64,000 nt of DNA from UBA12087 sp964370815. Its GTDB lineage: Bacteria > Chloroflexota > Anaerolineae > Anaerolineales > Villigracilaceae. Below are positions 51,374-63,614 of this stretch, in pieces. Where the stretch lies: positions 14,630 through 78,629 of the forward strand of contig CAYJKQ010000012.1 in NCBI GenBank assembly GCA_964370815.1, given 5' to 3'. How positions within the stretch are numbered: position 1 is the first letter of the stretch; each line of letters starts with the position of its first letter. The notes beneath the pieces were generated by a model. It ran no database searches, was not told the DNA's origin, and saw nothing but the letters and a program-made list of their open reading frames with translations. The translations under genes and the position numbers were made by a program.

Positions 51374-53233
51374 ATGAACTCATCTCCAGTTCCCTCTCCC
51401 AACGAATTGGCCCGCATGCGGGTCGAACATGCAACAGCATTTTCGGAAAATAAATTGCCTCAGCACCTCGATCTGACCCTCTCTGAAGCGCTGGTGCTGG
51501 GCTTGATCCGGCAGGGTGTGAAAATTTTTTTCTCGGTTTTCGGTCATGGCTCGACCGAGGTAGGCGAGGTATTGCGTGTATACCAGGAAGCCGGGTTGGT
51601 GAAGGTCTGTGGTGTGCGCAGCGAGATCGAGGCTTCACATGCCGCGACCGCTTTACGATGGGTGACTGGCGAGAAAGCCGCAGTGGTCACTTCCATTGGC
51701 CCGGGGGCATTACAAGCCCTGGCTGCTTCACTTGCTCCAGCCTCAAACGGGATCGGCGTCTGGTACCTGTTCGGTGACGAGACCAGCGAGGATGAAGGCT
51801 TCAATATGCAGCAAGTTCCGAAACATGAACAGGGATTATTCCTGCAAATCTCAGCGATCATGGGTCGCACTTATTCACTTCACACCCCCCTGGCTCTACC
51901 GACTGCCCTGCAACGTGGTGCCGCGACAGTGGACCATCCATACCGCCCCGGTCCATTCTTCCTATTGCTGCCAATGAATACCCAGGCTGCATGGCTGCCA
52001 AATTTCAACCTGGACGAACTACCGGAAACATGCCTGGTTTCACCGGGTGCGGCGGAGGGGAATTACAACCAGGCGGTACAATGGATCCGGGAGGCGGACC
52101 GTATCGTTGTCAAGGTCGGTGGCGGTGGTCGGAATTCCGGTCCAGAACTGGTACTTCTACTTGAGCGCTCAGGCGGTGTGCTGGTTCACACGCCTATTGC
52201 TACCGGCTGCATCCCTTATTCTCATCCACAGAATATGACCGTAGGCGGCTCAAAGGGCTCACTACCCGGTAATCACGCCATGGAAAATGCCGACCTGCTG
52301 ATCGCGGTCGGAACCCGTTCTGTCTGCCAGTCGGACTGTTCAAGAACGGGTTATCCAAATGTAAAACATGTCATCAATATCAATGCCGACCCGGATGATG
52401 CCACCCACTACCACCACACCCTGGCGCTGGTTGGGGATGTACGCCAGACTCTCGTGAAATTGAACCAGACCCTGGGAACTCGAATCAAAAGCAAAGGCAA
52501 ATGGCTGTCTGCCTGCACAAAACAGAAACAGGTCTGGGAAACCTTCAAACAACAACGTGTCTTGCACCCGATCTTATTTGACGCTTACTGGGATGAACCT
52601 GTGTTGACCCAGCCGGCGGTGATCAAACAGGCAACTGATTGGGCAAAGGCACAAAGGGCGGTCTGCTTTTTTGACTCCGGCGATGTGCAGGCTAACGGCT
52701 TCCAGATCGTGGAAGACGAGAACCCCGGCCAGACTTTCACCGAGACCGGCGCTTCGTATATGGGTTTCGCGATCTCAGCTTTGCTGGCTACAGGGGTTGC
52801 CTCGAAACCTTTTTATGGCCTGGCTCTGACAGGTGATGGCTCGTTCACGATGAATCCGCAGATCCTGATCGATGGGGTTGAACATGGTGCAAAAGGCTGC
52901 ATCCTGTTGCTGGATAACGGTAGGATGGGAGCCATCACCGGTTTGCAGAATGACCAGTACGGGCAAAGCTTCGCCACATGGAACACCATTCAGATCAATT
53001 ATCTTGCCTGGGCACAAGCCATCCCCGGTCTTCTGGCATTGAATGGCGGGCAGACACCCGAGTCGCTTGCTGCTGCACTGGAAGAGGCTGGCAAGCATGC
53101 AGGTCTGACGCTGATCCATGTACCAGTTTATTTCGGACCGGATCCCCTGGGTGGAATGGGTGTCTATGGGCGCTGGAATGTGGGCAACTGGTGCTCCGAT
53201 GTCCAGGCTCTTCGCCACGAAATAGGGATTTAA
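51374..53233 (+). CDS. IolD-like thiamine-diphosphate enzyme
   Basis: A 619-residue protein of the acetolactate synthase superfamily. The N-terminal domain reads IFFSVFGHGSTEVGEVL and RSEIEASHAATAL; the Glu of the latter should activate the cofactor ring. The C-terminal cofactor domain has GDGSF...LLLDNGRMGAITGLQ (about 485-525), and GRWNVGNW near the end corresponds to the WWNVG segment of IolD. These features point to IolD, the hydrolase that opens trihydroxycyclohexanedione in inositol breakdown, rather than to acetolactate synthase, but identity looks low and the substrate may differ. It is coupled to an IlvD/Edd-like dehydratase (one-base overlap). Confidence 0.78.
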   Translation: MNSSPVPSPNELARMRVEHATAFSENKLPQHLDLTLSEALVLGLIRQGVKIFFSVFGHGSTEVGEVLRVYQEAGLVKVCGVRSEIEASHAATALRWVTGEKAAVVTSIGPGALQALAASLAPASNGIGVWYLFGDETSEDEGFNMQQVPKHEQGLFLQISAIMGRTYSLHTPLALPTALQRGAATVDHPYRPGPFFLLLPMNTQAAWLPNFNLDELPETCLVSPGAAEGNYNQAVQWIREADRIVVKVGGGGRNSGPELVLLLERSGGVLVHTPIATGCIPYSHPQNMTVGGSKGSLPGNHAMENADLLIAVGTRSVCQSDCSRTGYPNVKHVININADPDDATHYHHTLALVGDVRQTLVKLNQTLGTRIKSKGKWLSACTKQKQVWETFKQQRVLHPILFDAYWDEPVLTQPAVIKQATDWAKAQRAVCFFDSGDVQANGFQIVEDENPGQTFTETGASYMGFAISALLATGVASKPFYGLALTGDGSFTMNPQILIDGVEHGAKGCILLLDNGRMGAITGLQNDQYGQSFATWNTIQINYLAWAQAIPGLLALNGGQTPESLAAALEEAGKHAGLTLIHVPVYFGPDPLGGMGVYGRWNVGNWCSDVQALRHEIGI

Positions 53234-54915
53234 TGACGGATGATCGTGGTATCTTCGAAGGCTTGCATGGAGCCTATCCCCGTGCCTTGTATCGTGCGAT
53301 GGGTTTTCAGAATTCCGATTTTAACAAACCATTGATCGGGATCGTCAATTCCTGGAGTGAAGTTAATCCCGGTCATTTCCACCTGCGTCAACTCGCTGAA
53401 TGGGTCAAACTTGGTGTTCGCGCGGCAGGCGGTACCCCGGTTGAGTTCAATACGGTTGCCCCATGTGACGGGATCGCCCAGGGGAAAGGGATGCACTATA
53501 TACTCCCCATGCGGGATGTTATTGCGGCCTCGATCGAATTAATGGCAGGTGCCAATCGCTTTGACGGGCTGGTGATGTTATGCAACTGTGACAAAATCGT
53601 GCCGGGCATGCTAATGGCCGCGGCTCGCCTGGATCTTCCCACCATCTTTGTAACCGGAGGTCCAATGGCATCCGGCAGGGTCGGTGGACGGGTGGTGATG
53701 ACCAGCGATGTCAAGGAGGGGATGGGAAAACTAAGCACCAACACGATCACCGAAAATGAATTCAGGTTGATCGAGAGCCATGCCTGCCCGAGCCCGGGCG
53801 CTTGTAATTTTATGGGCACTGCCAGTACGATGAACTGCGTAACCGAAACACTGGGACTGACACTGCCTGGCTGTGCAACGCTGCCGGCTCTCCACCCGGA
53901 CCGCCAGGAGCTATGCCAGGCAAGTGGACGCCAGATCATTGCATTGGTTCAACAGAACCTGACCGCCCGATCCATGCTCACCAGGGAAAACCTGGAAAAT
54001 GCCATCCGGGTAGTACTGGCGTTGGGGGGATCAGCGAATGCCACACTGCACATCCCGGCCATCGCACATGCAGCCGGAATCCATTTGGAATTGGATGTCT
54101 TCGATGACCTCAGTCGACAGACTCCACTGATAGGCAGGTTTCGACCTGCCAGTCCCTTCACAGTCATCGACTTGCACGAAGCGGGAGGAATTCCTGCCGT
54201 TTTGAAGATCCTTTCTCCGCTCCTGCATCTTGACCTTCCGACAATTAGCGGTAAAACTTTGCGTGTCCAGGTTGAAAGTGCAAAAAACCTGCGTCCTGAA
54301 GTACTTCATTCATTGGAAACACCTCTTTCCCATGAAGGTGGAATGGCGGTATTACATGGCAACCTGGCACCAGACGGCGCTGTTGTCAAACAAAGTGGCG
54401 TGGTTGCTGAAATGTTACAGCATACAGGACTGGCACGGGTTTTCGAATGTGAAGAAGAACTTGAAACCTCGCTGAAGACGATCAATCCAGGTGATATTTT
54501 AGTCATCCGCAATGAAGGACCGCGCGGTGGACCAGGTATGCGTGAGTTATCGATTCCCGCAGCCATGTTAACCGGGATGGGATTAAATGATTCTGTTGCC
54601 ATGATCACGGACGGGCGTTTTTCGGGGGCAACGCGTGGTCCGTGTATCGGTCATGTTGCCCCGGAAGCATTTGTGGGTGGGGCAATTGCGCTGGTGCAGG
54701 ATGGGGACACCATCGAGATCGATATCCCCGGGAGGAAACTGAACCTGCTGGTGGATGAGGAAGAACTCTCACGACGCCGGACCAGCTGGATACCCCATCC
54801 GCCTGCCATCCAGCATGGATTTCTAGAAACTTACAGCAAAATTGTTTCACAGGCTAATAGAGGCGCAATCCTGGAAGCAATGGATGCTGCCAGACAGGAG
54901 GAAAGCAAGATATGA
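53233..54915 (+). CDS. IlvD/Edd family dehydratase
   Basis: A 560-residue dehydratase of the dihydroxy-acid / sugar-acid family, which holds an Fe-S cluster. Cysteines expected to bind it are in NTVAPCDGIAQG (about 76-87), LCNCDKIVPG (about 115-124) and HACPSPGACNFMGTAST (about 183-199). The C-terminal barrel has NEGPRGGPGM, TDGRFSGATRGPCIGHVAPEA, both typical. True IlvD makes branched-chain keto acids. Here the neighbours (IolD-like and Gfo/Idh/MocA) suggest instead a sugar-acid or cyclitol dehydratase. The ATG at 53233 overlaps the upstream stop by one base (TAATG), so translation is coupled. Confidence 0.88.
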   Translation: MTDDRGIFEGLHGAYPRALYRAMGFQNSDFNKPLIGIVNSWSEVNPGHFHLRQLAEWVKLGVRAAGGTPVEFNTVAPCDGIAQGKGMHYILPMRDVIAASIELMAGANRFDGLVMLCNCDKIVPGMLMAAARLDLPTIFVTGGPMASGRVGGRVVMTSDVKEGMGKLSTNTITENEFRLIESHACPSPGACNFMGTASTMNCVTETLGLTLPGCATLPALHPDRQELCQASGRQIIALVQQNLTARSMLTRENLENAIRVVLALGGSANATLHIPAIAHAAGIHLELDVFDDLSRQTPLIGRFRPASPFTVIDLHEAGGIPAVLKILSPLLHLDLPTISGKTLRVQVESAKNLRPEVLHSLETPLSHEGGMAVLHGNLAPDGAVVKQSGVVAEMLQHTGLARVFECEEELETSLKTINPGDILVIRNEGPRGGPGMRELSIPAAMLTGMGLNDSVAMITDGRFSGATRGPCIGHVAPEAFVGGAIALVQDGDTIEIDIPGRKLNLLVDEEELSRRRTSWIPHPPAIQHGFLETYSKIVSQANRGAILEAMDAARQEESKI

Positions 54916-55991
54916 CCCAGTTACGAGTTGCCATTGTTGGCTGTGGACGTATCTCGGACTTGCACCAGATGGGATACATCGGGCGTGATGATGCCAGGAT
55001 CGTGGCGGTCTGCGATACCAATAAATCCCACGTAAAAAAGAAATCCAGGGAGTGGGGAGTTGAAAAGGTTTACTCCAGTTATCAGCAAGTGCTGGAAGAC
55101 AAGGATATTGACCTTGTTGAACTTCTAACCCCGCATCATTTGCATTGCTCCATGACAGTGGATGCCTGTGCTGTCGGGAAGCACGTCTCTGTGCAAAAAC
55201 CGATGGCACTTTCGGCAAACGAAGCGGACGAAATGATACATGCCGCTGATAAAGCCGGTGTGATGTTACGGGTCTATGAAAACTTTGTTTACTATGCACC
55301 GGCAGTGCGCGCCCGCCAGATGATCGAGGCTGGCGAGATCGGGGATATACGTGCGATCCGCCTGCATGTAACGACTGGAACGGCAGATACTTCCTGGGAT
55401 GTGCCACTTTCATCCTGGTTATGGCGTTTCAACGAGAAACTAAATGGTGGGGGACCCCTGGTCTTTGACCATGGTTACCATTTATTCTCGATAGCATATG
55501 CACTTGGCGGTCCGGTGGAGAGAGTCTATGCCTGGATCGATCAGACACCCGTTTCTGAGGCTGTCGGTCTGGTAAAGATCGACGCACCAGCCATGATAAT
55601 GTTCCAGTACCAGGCATCCCACCGATATGGCGTTCTGGATATTGAACACACACCCAGGATGCGCATCAACTCACAGTATTATGCTGACGATGACCGTATT
55701 GAGATCATTGGTGAGAAAGGCATCCTGTTCATCAACCGGTACACAGCCCGGACAGTTGATCTGCCGGAATTGATGCTTTTTAAAGATGGCAAGACCACTC
55801 CCATCCCTGTGGAAGGTGTGGAATGGCATGACAGCTTTATTGCTGCAACACAGGACTGTATCGACAAACTCAAGGCTGGTAAACAACCCCAACTGGATGG
55901 GCAAACCGGAAAGGCAGTTTTACAATTCGCACTGGCGGCATTGCAATCCGCCGCGACCGGACGTGAAGTAAGACCAGATGATGTAGCCTGA
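54912..55991 (+). CDS. Gfo/Idh/MocA family oxidoreductase
   Basis: A 359-residue NAD(P)-dependent sugar or cyclitol dehydrogenase. The Rossmann domain starts RVAIVGCGRISDLHQMGY (about 5-22); the catalytic block is VSVQKPMALSANEADEM (about 93-109, with the conserved KP). The substrate domain has GGGPLVFDHGYHLFSIAYALGG (about 178-199), whose Asp and His are the usual catalytic acid/base pair. Its ATG overlaps the IlvD-like stop by 4 bases (ATGA). With its neighbours it would oxidise the substrate that the dehydratase and the IolD-like enzyme then process. Followed by a terminator. Confidence 0.9.
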   Translation: MTQLRVAIVGCGRISDLHQMGYIGRDDARIVAVCDTNKSHVKKKSREWGVEKVYSSYQQVLEDKDIDLVELLTPHHLHCSMTVDACAVGKHVSVQKPMALSANEADEMIHAADKAGVMLRVYENFVYYAPAVRARQMIEAGEIGDIRAIRLHVTTGTADTSWDVPLSSWLWRFNEKLNGGGPLVFDHGYHLFSIAYALGGPVERVYAWIDQTPVSEAVGLVKIDAPAMIMFQYQASHRYGVLDIEHTPRMRINSQYYADDDRIEIIGEKGILFINRYTARTVDLPELMLFKDGKTTPIPVEGVEWHDSFIAATQDCIDKLKAGKQPQLDGQTGKAVLQFALAALQSAATGREVRPDDVA

Positions 55992-56110
55992 GAGGGAGCC
56001 TCCTTTTTCCGGAGAATTTTCCAATTCAGGCAAAACGATCTTAAAAACGGTTTTCCCAATATATGAGAGTAGGATATTCTCGAGATTGATGCTGGTTCAA
56101 CTGATAACAA

Positions 56111-56145
56111 AAAGATGACCTGCCAAATTAGGGCAGGTCATCTTT
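56111..56145. terminator. Bidirectional terminator between the catabolic operon and the FAD oxidoreductase gene
   Basis: A perfect 14-bp stem (56111-56124 with 56132-56145) and 7-base loop, with A and T runs at either end. It can serve both converging genes. Confidence 0.85.
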
Positions 56146-56164
56146 AATTCTTTCAGAAAATTCT

Positions 56165-57691
56165 TTATTCTCCCCTTATGATCCGCCTGGTCACCTTTTG
56201 AGCACCGGTCATAACATTTAATACCCCACCGGCACTCTCACTCTGTGCTCCGATGAACCAAAGGTTCTCGATCGGGGTTTTATGAGCCGGAGCCTTGTTC
56301 CCCATGACTGGAGGAATTCCACCAAAGGAGTGATGTTTCTGGGCAGTACGTTTCCGAAAATCATCCGGTGTCAGGATCATGCGCGTCAGTGTGTGCTGGC
56401 GCAAAGCGGGGATATGGGCTTCAGCCTCGGCTACAAGCTTATCTGCCAGGATTTCCTTTTGTGCAGACCAGGTTCCTTCCGCCAGAGTATCCGGTGCGAT
56501 CGTGTAAATGGTCACGGCGTGCATATCAAGGGGAGCCAGTGCAGGTGAGTGTAATGAGGGTACATAGATCAGGAAGCCTTCTTTGCCCTCATGGTAGATA
56601 CCTGTTCGCAGGCGCTGGACGGATCCTTCCAGATCATTTGTTTTGTAATAATAGCACAGGGCGGCTGGTTGATAGGGGGTTGGGTCGAAATCAATGCCCA
56701 ATTGCACCATCAGAACCGATTCCATCATGCGGTTGGCTTCGATCTGTGCAACCAGTTCAGCCGGGATCTTGTCACGACCGACCAGATCGAAAAAGAGTTC
56801 TTTCATGCCTCCAGAAGCCAGTACCAGGTCGGCAGATTCAATATGACCATCTGCCAGTTCCACACCCTTGGCACGACCACTCTCGATAACAATGCGCTGG
56901 ACTGCAGTGTTCGTCAACACCCTGCCGTTATTTTCCAGGATCACACCCATGATTGCATTGACCAGACTCTGGCAACCGTCAAGGATATAGGTATAAGCCG
57001 TCTGGGCACTTCGGGAGCCTGGAAAGGTCGGGATGCGTTTGTCGAAAGCTGTTTCAAGGTGAATGGAGGGGACTCCCAGCGCCGGGAATTCACTTGGCGC
57101 AGTTACAAAATCAGCCAGGATTCCCAGGAAGAATGTCTTGAGAACTGGTGATTTGAAGTAAAAATCCATTAACTGACCACCGCTCCAATCCACCTTATCC
57201 TTGACCTGCTGGAACGCAAACCACATCTGCAATTTATACCAAAGCGCAGTTAACCCATGGGTAGCCTCTGCCTGACGACTGAGCGACATCAACCGGATCA
57301 TCTTATCGTAGAAGTGGTAATAGCTATCCAGGGACTTGCTCTCCGAGGGAAAAAGCTCCTTCAAGTGCTCGCGCCGCCAATACGGACCTTCGTAATTTTT
57401 CGGTCTCCATAAGGTGAACTCGGACATCGACAAACCCCTGTCTTCATGTATCGACGGTACCTGCTCGCTGACTCCAAGTTCTTCCAGAATGATCCTTCCC
57501 TTGTCACCCGGGGCGAACCCTTCAACCAGCAGTGGACCGATATCCCAACCAAATCCATCCTGGGATACAGTTGCGGTCACCCCGCCCGGGGTCGGGAATT
57601 GCTCGAATACAGTGACAGAGTGGCCTGCTTTGGAAAGGTATGCCCCGGCTGTCAGACCAGCCATGCCTGAACCGATGATGACGACTTTCAT
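56165..57691 (-). CDS. FAD-dependent oxidoreductase, phytoene desaturase-like
   Basis: A 508-residue flavoprotein with the N-terminal dinucleotide-binding motif VVIIGSGMAGLTAGAYLSKAG (about 3-23) and the C-terminal FAD-binding block NLWFIGAQSESAGGVLNVMTGAQ. The general shape is that of carotenoid (phytoene) desaturase/isomerase-type oxidoreductases; these desaturate polyenes, but homologues also act on other lipids and the substrate cannot be named. There is no carotenoid cluster here. It lies 3 bases downstream of a GPH-type transporter on the same strand. GGAG precedes the ATG. Confidence 0.82.
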   Translation of the reverse strand: MKVVIIGSGMAGLTAGAYLSKAGHSVTVFEQFPTPGGVTATVSQDGFGWDIGPLLVEGFAPGDKGRIILEELGVSEQVPSIHEDRGLSMSEFTLWRPKNYEGPYWRREHLKELFPSESKSLDSYYHFYDKMIRLMSLSRQAEATHGLTALWYKLQMWFAFQQVKDKVDWSGGQLMDFYFKSPVLKTFFLGILADFVTAPSEFPALGVPSIHLETAFDKRIPTFPGSRSAQTAYTYILDGCQSLVNAIMGVILENNGRVLTNTAVQRIVIESGRAKGVELADGHIESADLVLASGGMKELFFDLVGRDKIPAELVAQIEANRMMESVLMVQLGIDFDPTPYQPAALCYYYKTNDLEGSVQRLRTGIYHEGKEGFLIYVPSLHSPALAPLDMHAVTIYTIAPDTLAEGTWSAQKEILADKLVAEAEAHIPALRQHTLTRMILTPDDFRKRTAQKHHSFGGIPPVMGNKAPAHKTPIENLWFIGAQSESAGGVLNVMTGAQKVTRRIIRGE

Positions 57692-57694
57692 GCT

Positions 57695-59062
57695 CTACTC
57701 CTGGCTTTTTGTTGTTTTACGGTCGGCCAATTCCTTGACAAGTGCTGCGTGGGATTGGCGCGTGATCGGATATTTGATCAGGAAGGGCAGGCTGATCAAA
57801 AGAACGATAGCCGGGACGATGGCAAAGAAAAAGCGGATACCGAACAAGGCACGGATTGTTTGCTCCACGTTGGGTATATAACCAAACAATCCCAATGCCC
57901 AACCGCTGACAGCCACACCAAAAGCGCCTGTGAACTTGCCCAGGAAAGCCCACAAACCGTAATAGACACCTTCACGGCGTTCACCGGTCATCTTTTCATC
58001 ATACTCGATCACATCGGGCAGCATGCTCCAGGGGCAGACCCACTGGGCTGAGAACCCCAATCCCGCCACGATGGCGACCACATAGATCAGTGGAGTGGGT
58101 TCATGCGGCAGAAAAAAACCACTTATTAAAGCCAGGGATGCGATAAACAAACCCAGGGCATAGGCAGGACCTTTATTGATCCTGTCTGAAACGAGTTTTG
58201 CCGGGATAAGGAAGATCCCGACGGTTAGAAGCATTGCCAGGAGCACGAAGGAGACCTGGTCGCCCATGTTCAACTGGTACTGGATGAAATATGGTACCAG
58301 GGCGGTCAGGACGGTAAAACTGAAACTGCTCAGAACGAATGCGATCATTAAAATTTGGAAGGGTTTGTTCTTGAAGGAAGTCAGGATAGCCTTTACAGGC
58401 GGGAGCGTGGATGGCTCCCCTGCCAGTTCAGGACGTTCCTTGATCGAAAAGGTTGTTATTAAGGTTGTGATCACGGCAACTGTTCCGAAGACTGCTCCGG
58501 TGGTGCTCCAGGCTTGCTGCAGGTTCATACCGGAACCCTGGAAGATGCCAGCCAGGATGGTGGTCAGTGCTGCTCCGAGGATATAACCAAACACGCTGTA
58601 AACCATTCGGATCGAGGTCAGGCTGGCGCGTTCGTTATAGTCGCGGGTCAACTCGGGAGTCAAGGCGTAATAGGGGGTTGTTGTCATGGTATGGAAGGTG
58701 TCCACCAGCCAGAAGGAAAACAACACAGCCAGGAAAGCAGGTACGCCGGTCAGCCCTTTGGGCAGGGAGAACATGATCCAGGCAGCTATACCCAGCGGGA
58801 CGGCACCGATCAGCATGTAGATGCGCCGGCGCCCGAAGCGGGAGCGTGTGCGATCTGACCAATAACCGAACAAGGGATCATTAATTGCATCCCAGGTCAA
58901 CTTTCCGACCATCAGCGCTACTCCGGCCAGAGCCGGATTGATCCCAGCCACGTCGGTGTAATAGAAGAGCAGGAAGAACTGCATGGCGGATGTGATCAGG
59001 GCAAAGCCCAGATCGGCTAAACCGTAACGTACCTTGCTGCCGAGAGTCAATTTTTGGTCCAT
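57695..59062 (-). CDS. MFS transporter, GPH (glycoside-pentoside-hexuronide/MelB-like) family
   Basis: A 455-residue transporter with twelve predicted membrane helices. GPH marks are KLTWDAINDPLFGYWSDRTR (about 48-67, with the DAxNDPxxG sequence that binds cation and sugar in MelB), then SRFGRRRIYMLIGA, and PYYALTPELTRDYNERASL. The family moves sugars with sodium or proton. It is the first gene of a two-gene operon with the FAD oxidoreductase. The catabolic operon at 51374 lies convergent, so a shared substrate is possible but not shown. GAGAGG precedes the ATG. Confidence 0.88.
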   Translation of the reverse strand: MDQKLTLGSKVRYGLADLGFALITSAMQFFLLFYYTDVAGINPALAGVALMVGKLTWDAINDPLFGYWSDRTRSRFGRRRIYMLIGAVPLGIAAWIMFSLPKGLTGVPAFLAVLFSFWLVDTFHTMTTTPYYALTPELTRDYNERASLTSIRMVYSVFGYILGAALTTILAGIFQGSGMNLQQAWSTTGAVFGTVAVITTLITTFSIKERPELAGEPSTLPPVKAILTSFKNKPFQILMIAFVLSSFSFTVLTALVPYFIQYQLNMGDQVSFVLLAMLLTVGIFLIPAKLVSDRINKGPAYALGLFIASLALISGFFLPHEPTPLIYVVAIVAGLGFSAQWVCPWSMLPDVIEYDEKMTGERREGVYYGLWAFLGKFTGAFGVAVSGWALGLFGYIPNVEQTIRALFGIRFFFAIVPAIVLLISLPFLIKYPITRQSHAALVKELADRKTTKSQE

Positions 59063-59385
59063 GGTACCTCTCTATGAAATGGGGATGAGAAACGGATATG
59101 GAAATTACTTAGTAGTATATAGCGAAAAAGGTGCTTATGTCAATTAATTTCTTCAGGATTAAAATCGTATGATCTTACTGTTTCTCACGATCCTCCCCTA
59201 TTGCCAGGCGGAGAGGTCAAAGCTTGTGGGAATTTTTTTTTTAATTTTCGGTCATAGGTCAGATCAGCTTTTTAGCGTTTCTCTTGTATTTATATAGAGG
59301 ACCTTGTGAGATCCTTATGGCAGGGTTACAATGGTTTGAATTTGATCGACACGGGATTATTCTCAAGAGATAGGAGTCTTAAATT
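59063..59385. other. Intergenic region without a recognised gene
   Basis: About 320 A/T-rich bases between the transporter and the small membrane protein. I see the transporter's leader and no other supportable feature. Confidence 0.5.
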
Positions 59386-59805
59386 ATGAGCCTCGATAAT
59401 TATCTGCAAGAAACAGGCGCGCTTGCCACTCTGGCAGGTATCATGGCCGGGTTCGCAATTTCTGCCGTAATTCAACTACTCTCCACGGATAAACCGGGTA
59501 AACTGATGACGGTCACCATTGTCGCCTTCGCAGGGTCAACCGTCATGTTCATATATTCCCTGCTGGTATTTGTATTATTATTTGCAGCCGCGGCAGAGAG
59601 CAATATTGTTCCTGTAAAACTGGAAGGGTATGGCAACTATGCCTTGCTGATCATTTTTGGGGCAATCGATGTTTTTCTAGCCGGGATAGGGTTATCAGGC
59701 TGGCTGCGTTCTAAAGGGACTGGCATCGCAACCACCATCCTGGCATTATTCACGATATGCCTGACGAGCGTCGCCATCATCGCGGTCATGTCGATCTTCG
59801 CTTGA
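59386..59805 (+). CDS. Four-helix membrane protein of unknown function
   Basis: A 139-residue integral membrane protein. Hydrophobic segments are at about 12-32 (LATLAGIMAGFAISAVIQLL), 40-68, 82-105 and 112-138. TAGGAG lies 11-16 bases before the ATG. No conserved family motif is recognised. It converges with the rRNA operon and is separated from it by a terminator. Confidence 0.6.
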   Translation: MSLDNYLQETGALATLAGIMAGFAISAVIQLLSTDKPGKLMTVTIVAFAGSTVMFIYSLLVFVLLFAAAAESNIVPVKLEGYGNYALLIIFGAIDVFLAGIGLSGWLRSKGTGIATTILALFTICLTSVAIIAVMSIFA

Positions 59806-59848
59806 AACCAGAACAAGTTCATTGAAAACCTGATGGCTGAATCTAAAA

Positions 59849-59873
59849 ACCCGTCAGCAATATGCTGACGGGT
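59849..59873 (-). terminator. Terminator of the rRNA operon
   Basis: A perfect 11-bp stem (59849-59859 with 59863-59873), 3-base loop, followed on the minus strand by TTTTT. It lies just after the 5S gene. Confidence 0.85.
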
Positions 59874-59895
59874 AAATGATTAAAAAGAAAAGTCT

Positions 59896-60013
59896 CTTGG
59901 CAATGACCTACTCTCCCAGGCAGTCGCCCACCAAGTACCATCGGCGCTGACGAGCTTAACTTCCGGGTTCGGAATGGGACCGGGTGTACCCTCGTCGCTC
60001 TGATCACCAAGAG
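59896..60013 (-). rRNA. 5S ribosomal RNA
   Basis: About 118 bases. The minus strand begins CTTGGTGATCAGAGCGACGA and contains the conserved CCGAACCCGGAAGTTAAGC and GGGAGAGTAGG blocks. The ends pair (AGTCTCTTGG with CCAAGAGACT), so exact ends are uncertain by a few bases. Confidence 0.93.
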
Positions 60014-60085
60014 ACTTATTCACAAATTAGAACTGAACAATAATTGATTTTAGGTTTTTTTGTGGTTGAAAAGTATCAAGTTCTC

Positions 60086-63050
<2,965 letters not shown>

Positions 63051-63335
63051 GCGGAGAATTTGATACTTTTCTTTTGATAAATTACTTTATCGGCCTACAT
63101 CAATTGCTATTCAGTTTTTAAGGTTCACTCACCGTTTGACCGGTGACCGATACTCTCGATGGATCAAGGGCATCGGTCACTCTTCAAATGTTCGGGCTAC
63201 AGACACAAAACGACCCAGCGCACACCGCCGGGTCATCAAAACCCTTCCATTGCGGTGTTACCAATCTAACTTATGCCTGCCCGCTGTTTAACAAACTTTT
63301 ATTGCTCTCCATTTACTAACTGGTTGCGTACTCAG

Positions 63336-63407
63336 TGGAGATGGCGGGATTTGAACCCGCGACCTTCGCCTTGCAAAGGCGCTGCTCTCCCGCTGAGCTA
63401 CATCCCC
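63336..63407 (-). tRNA. tRNA-Ala (TGC)
   Basis: A 72-base cloverleaf on the minus strand: acceptor GGGGATG/CATCTCC, anticodon loop TTTGCAA (anticodon TGC), T arm GCGGG-TTCAAAT-CCCGC, discriminator A. It lies in the 16S-23S spacer. Confidence 0.97.
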
Positions 63408-63424
63408 AGGACTTGCCTGGTTAG

Positions 63425-63498
<74 letters not shown>

Positions 63499-63614
63499 GG
63501 GGTTTTCCTCAACAACTGAGAAGTGACAGGAAACTCATTCTGCGATCCAGCGCCCAAGTTCACCGTGTGGGCATATTTAGAGCGACTTCCCAAAAGGGAG
63601 CGCTCACGTACTCT

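Noticed and set aside
51374..53233. Calling this gene an acetolactate synthase (ilvB)
   Set aside because: The FGHG and WNVG segments match IolD rather than IlvB, and no small regulatory subunit gene is nearby.
53233..54915. Calling this gene ilvD
   Set aside because: The IolD-like and Gfo/Idh/MocA neighbours point to carbohydrate catabolism, so only the family is assigned.
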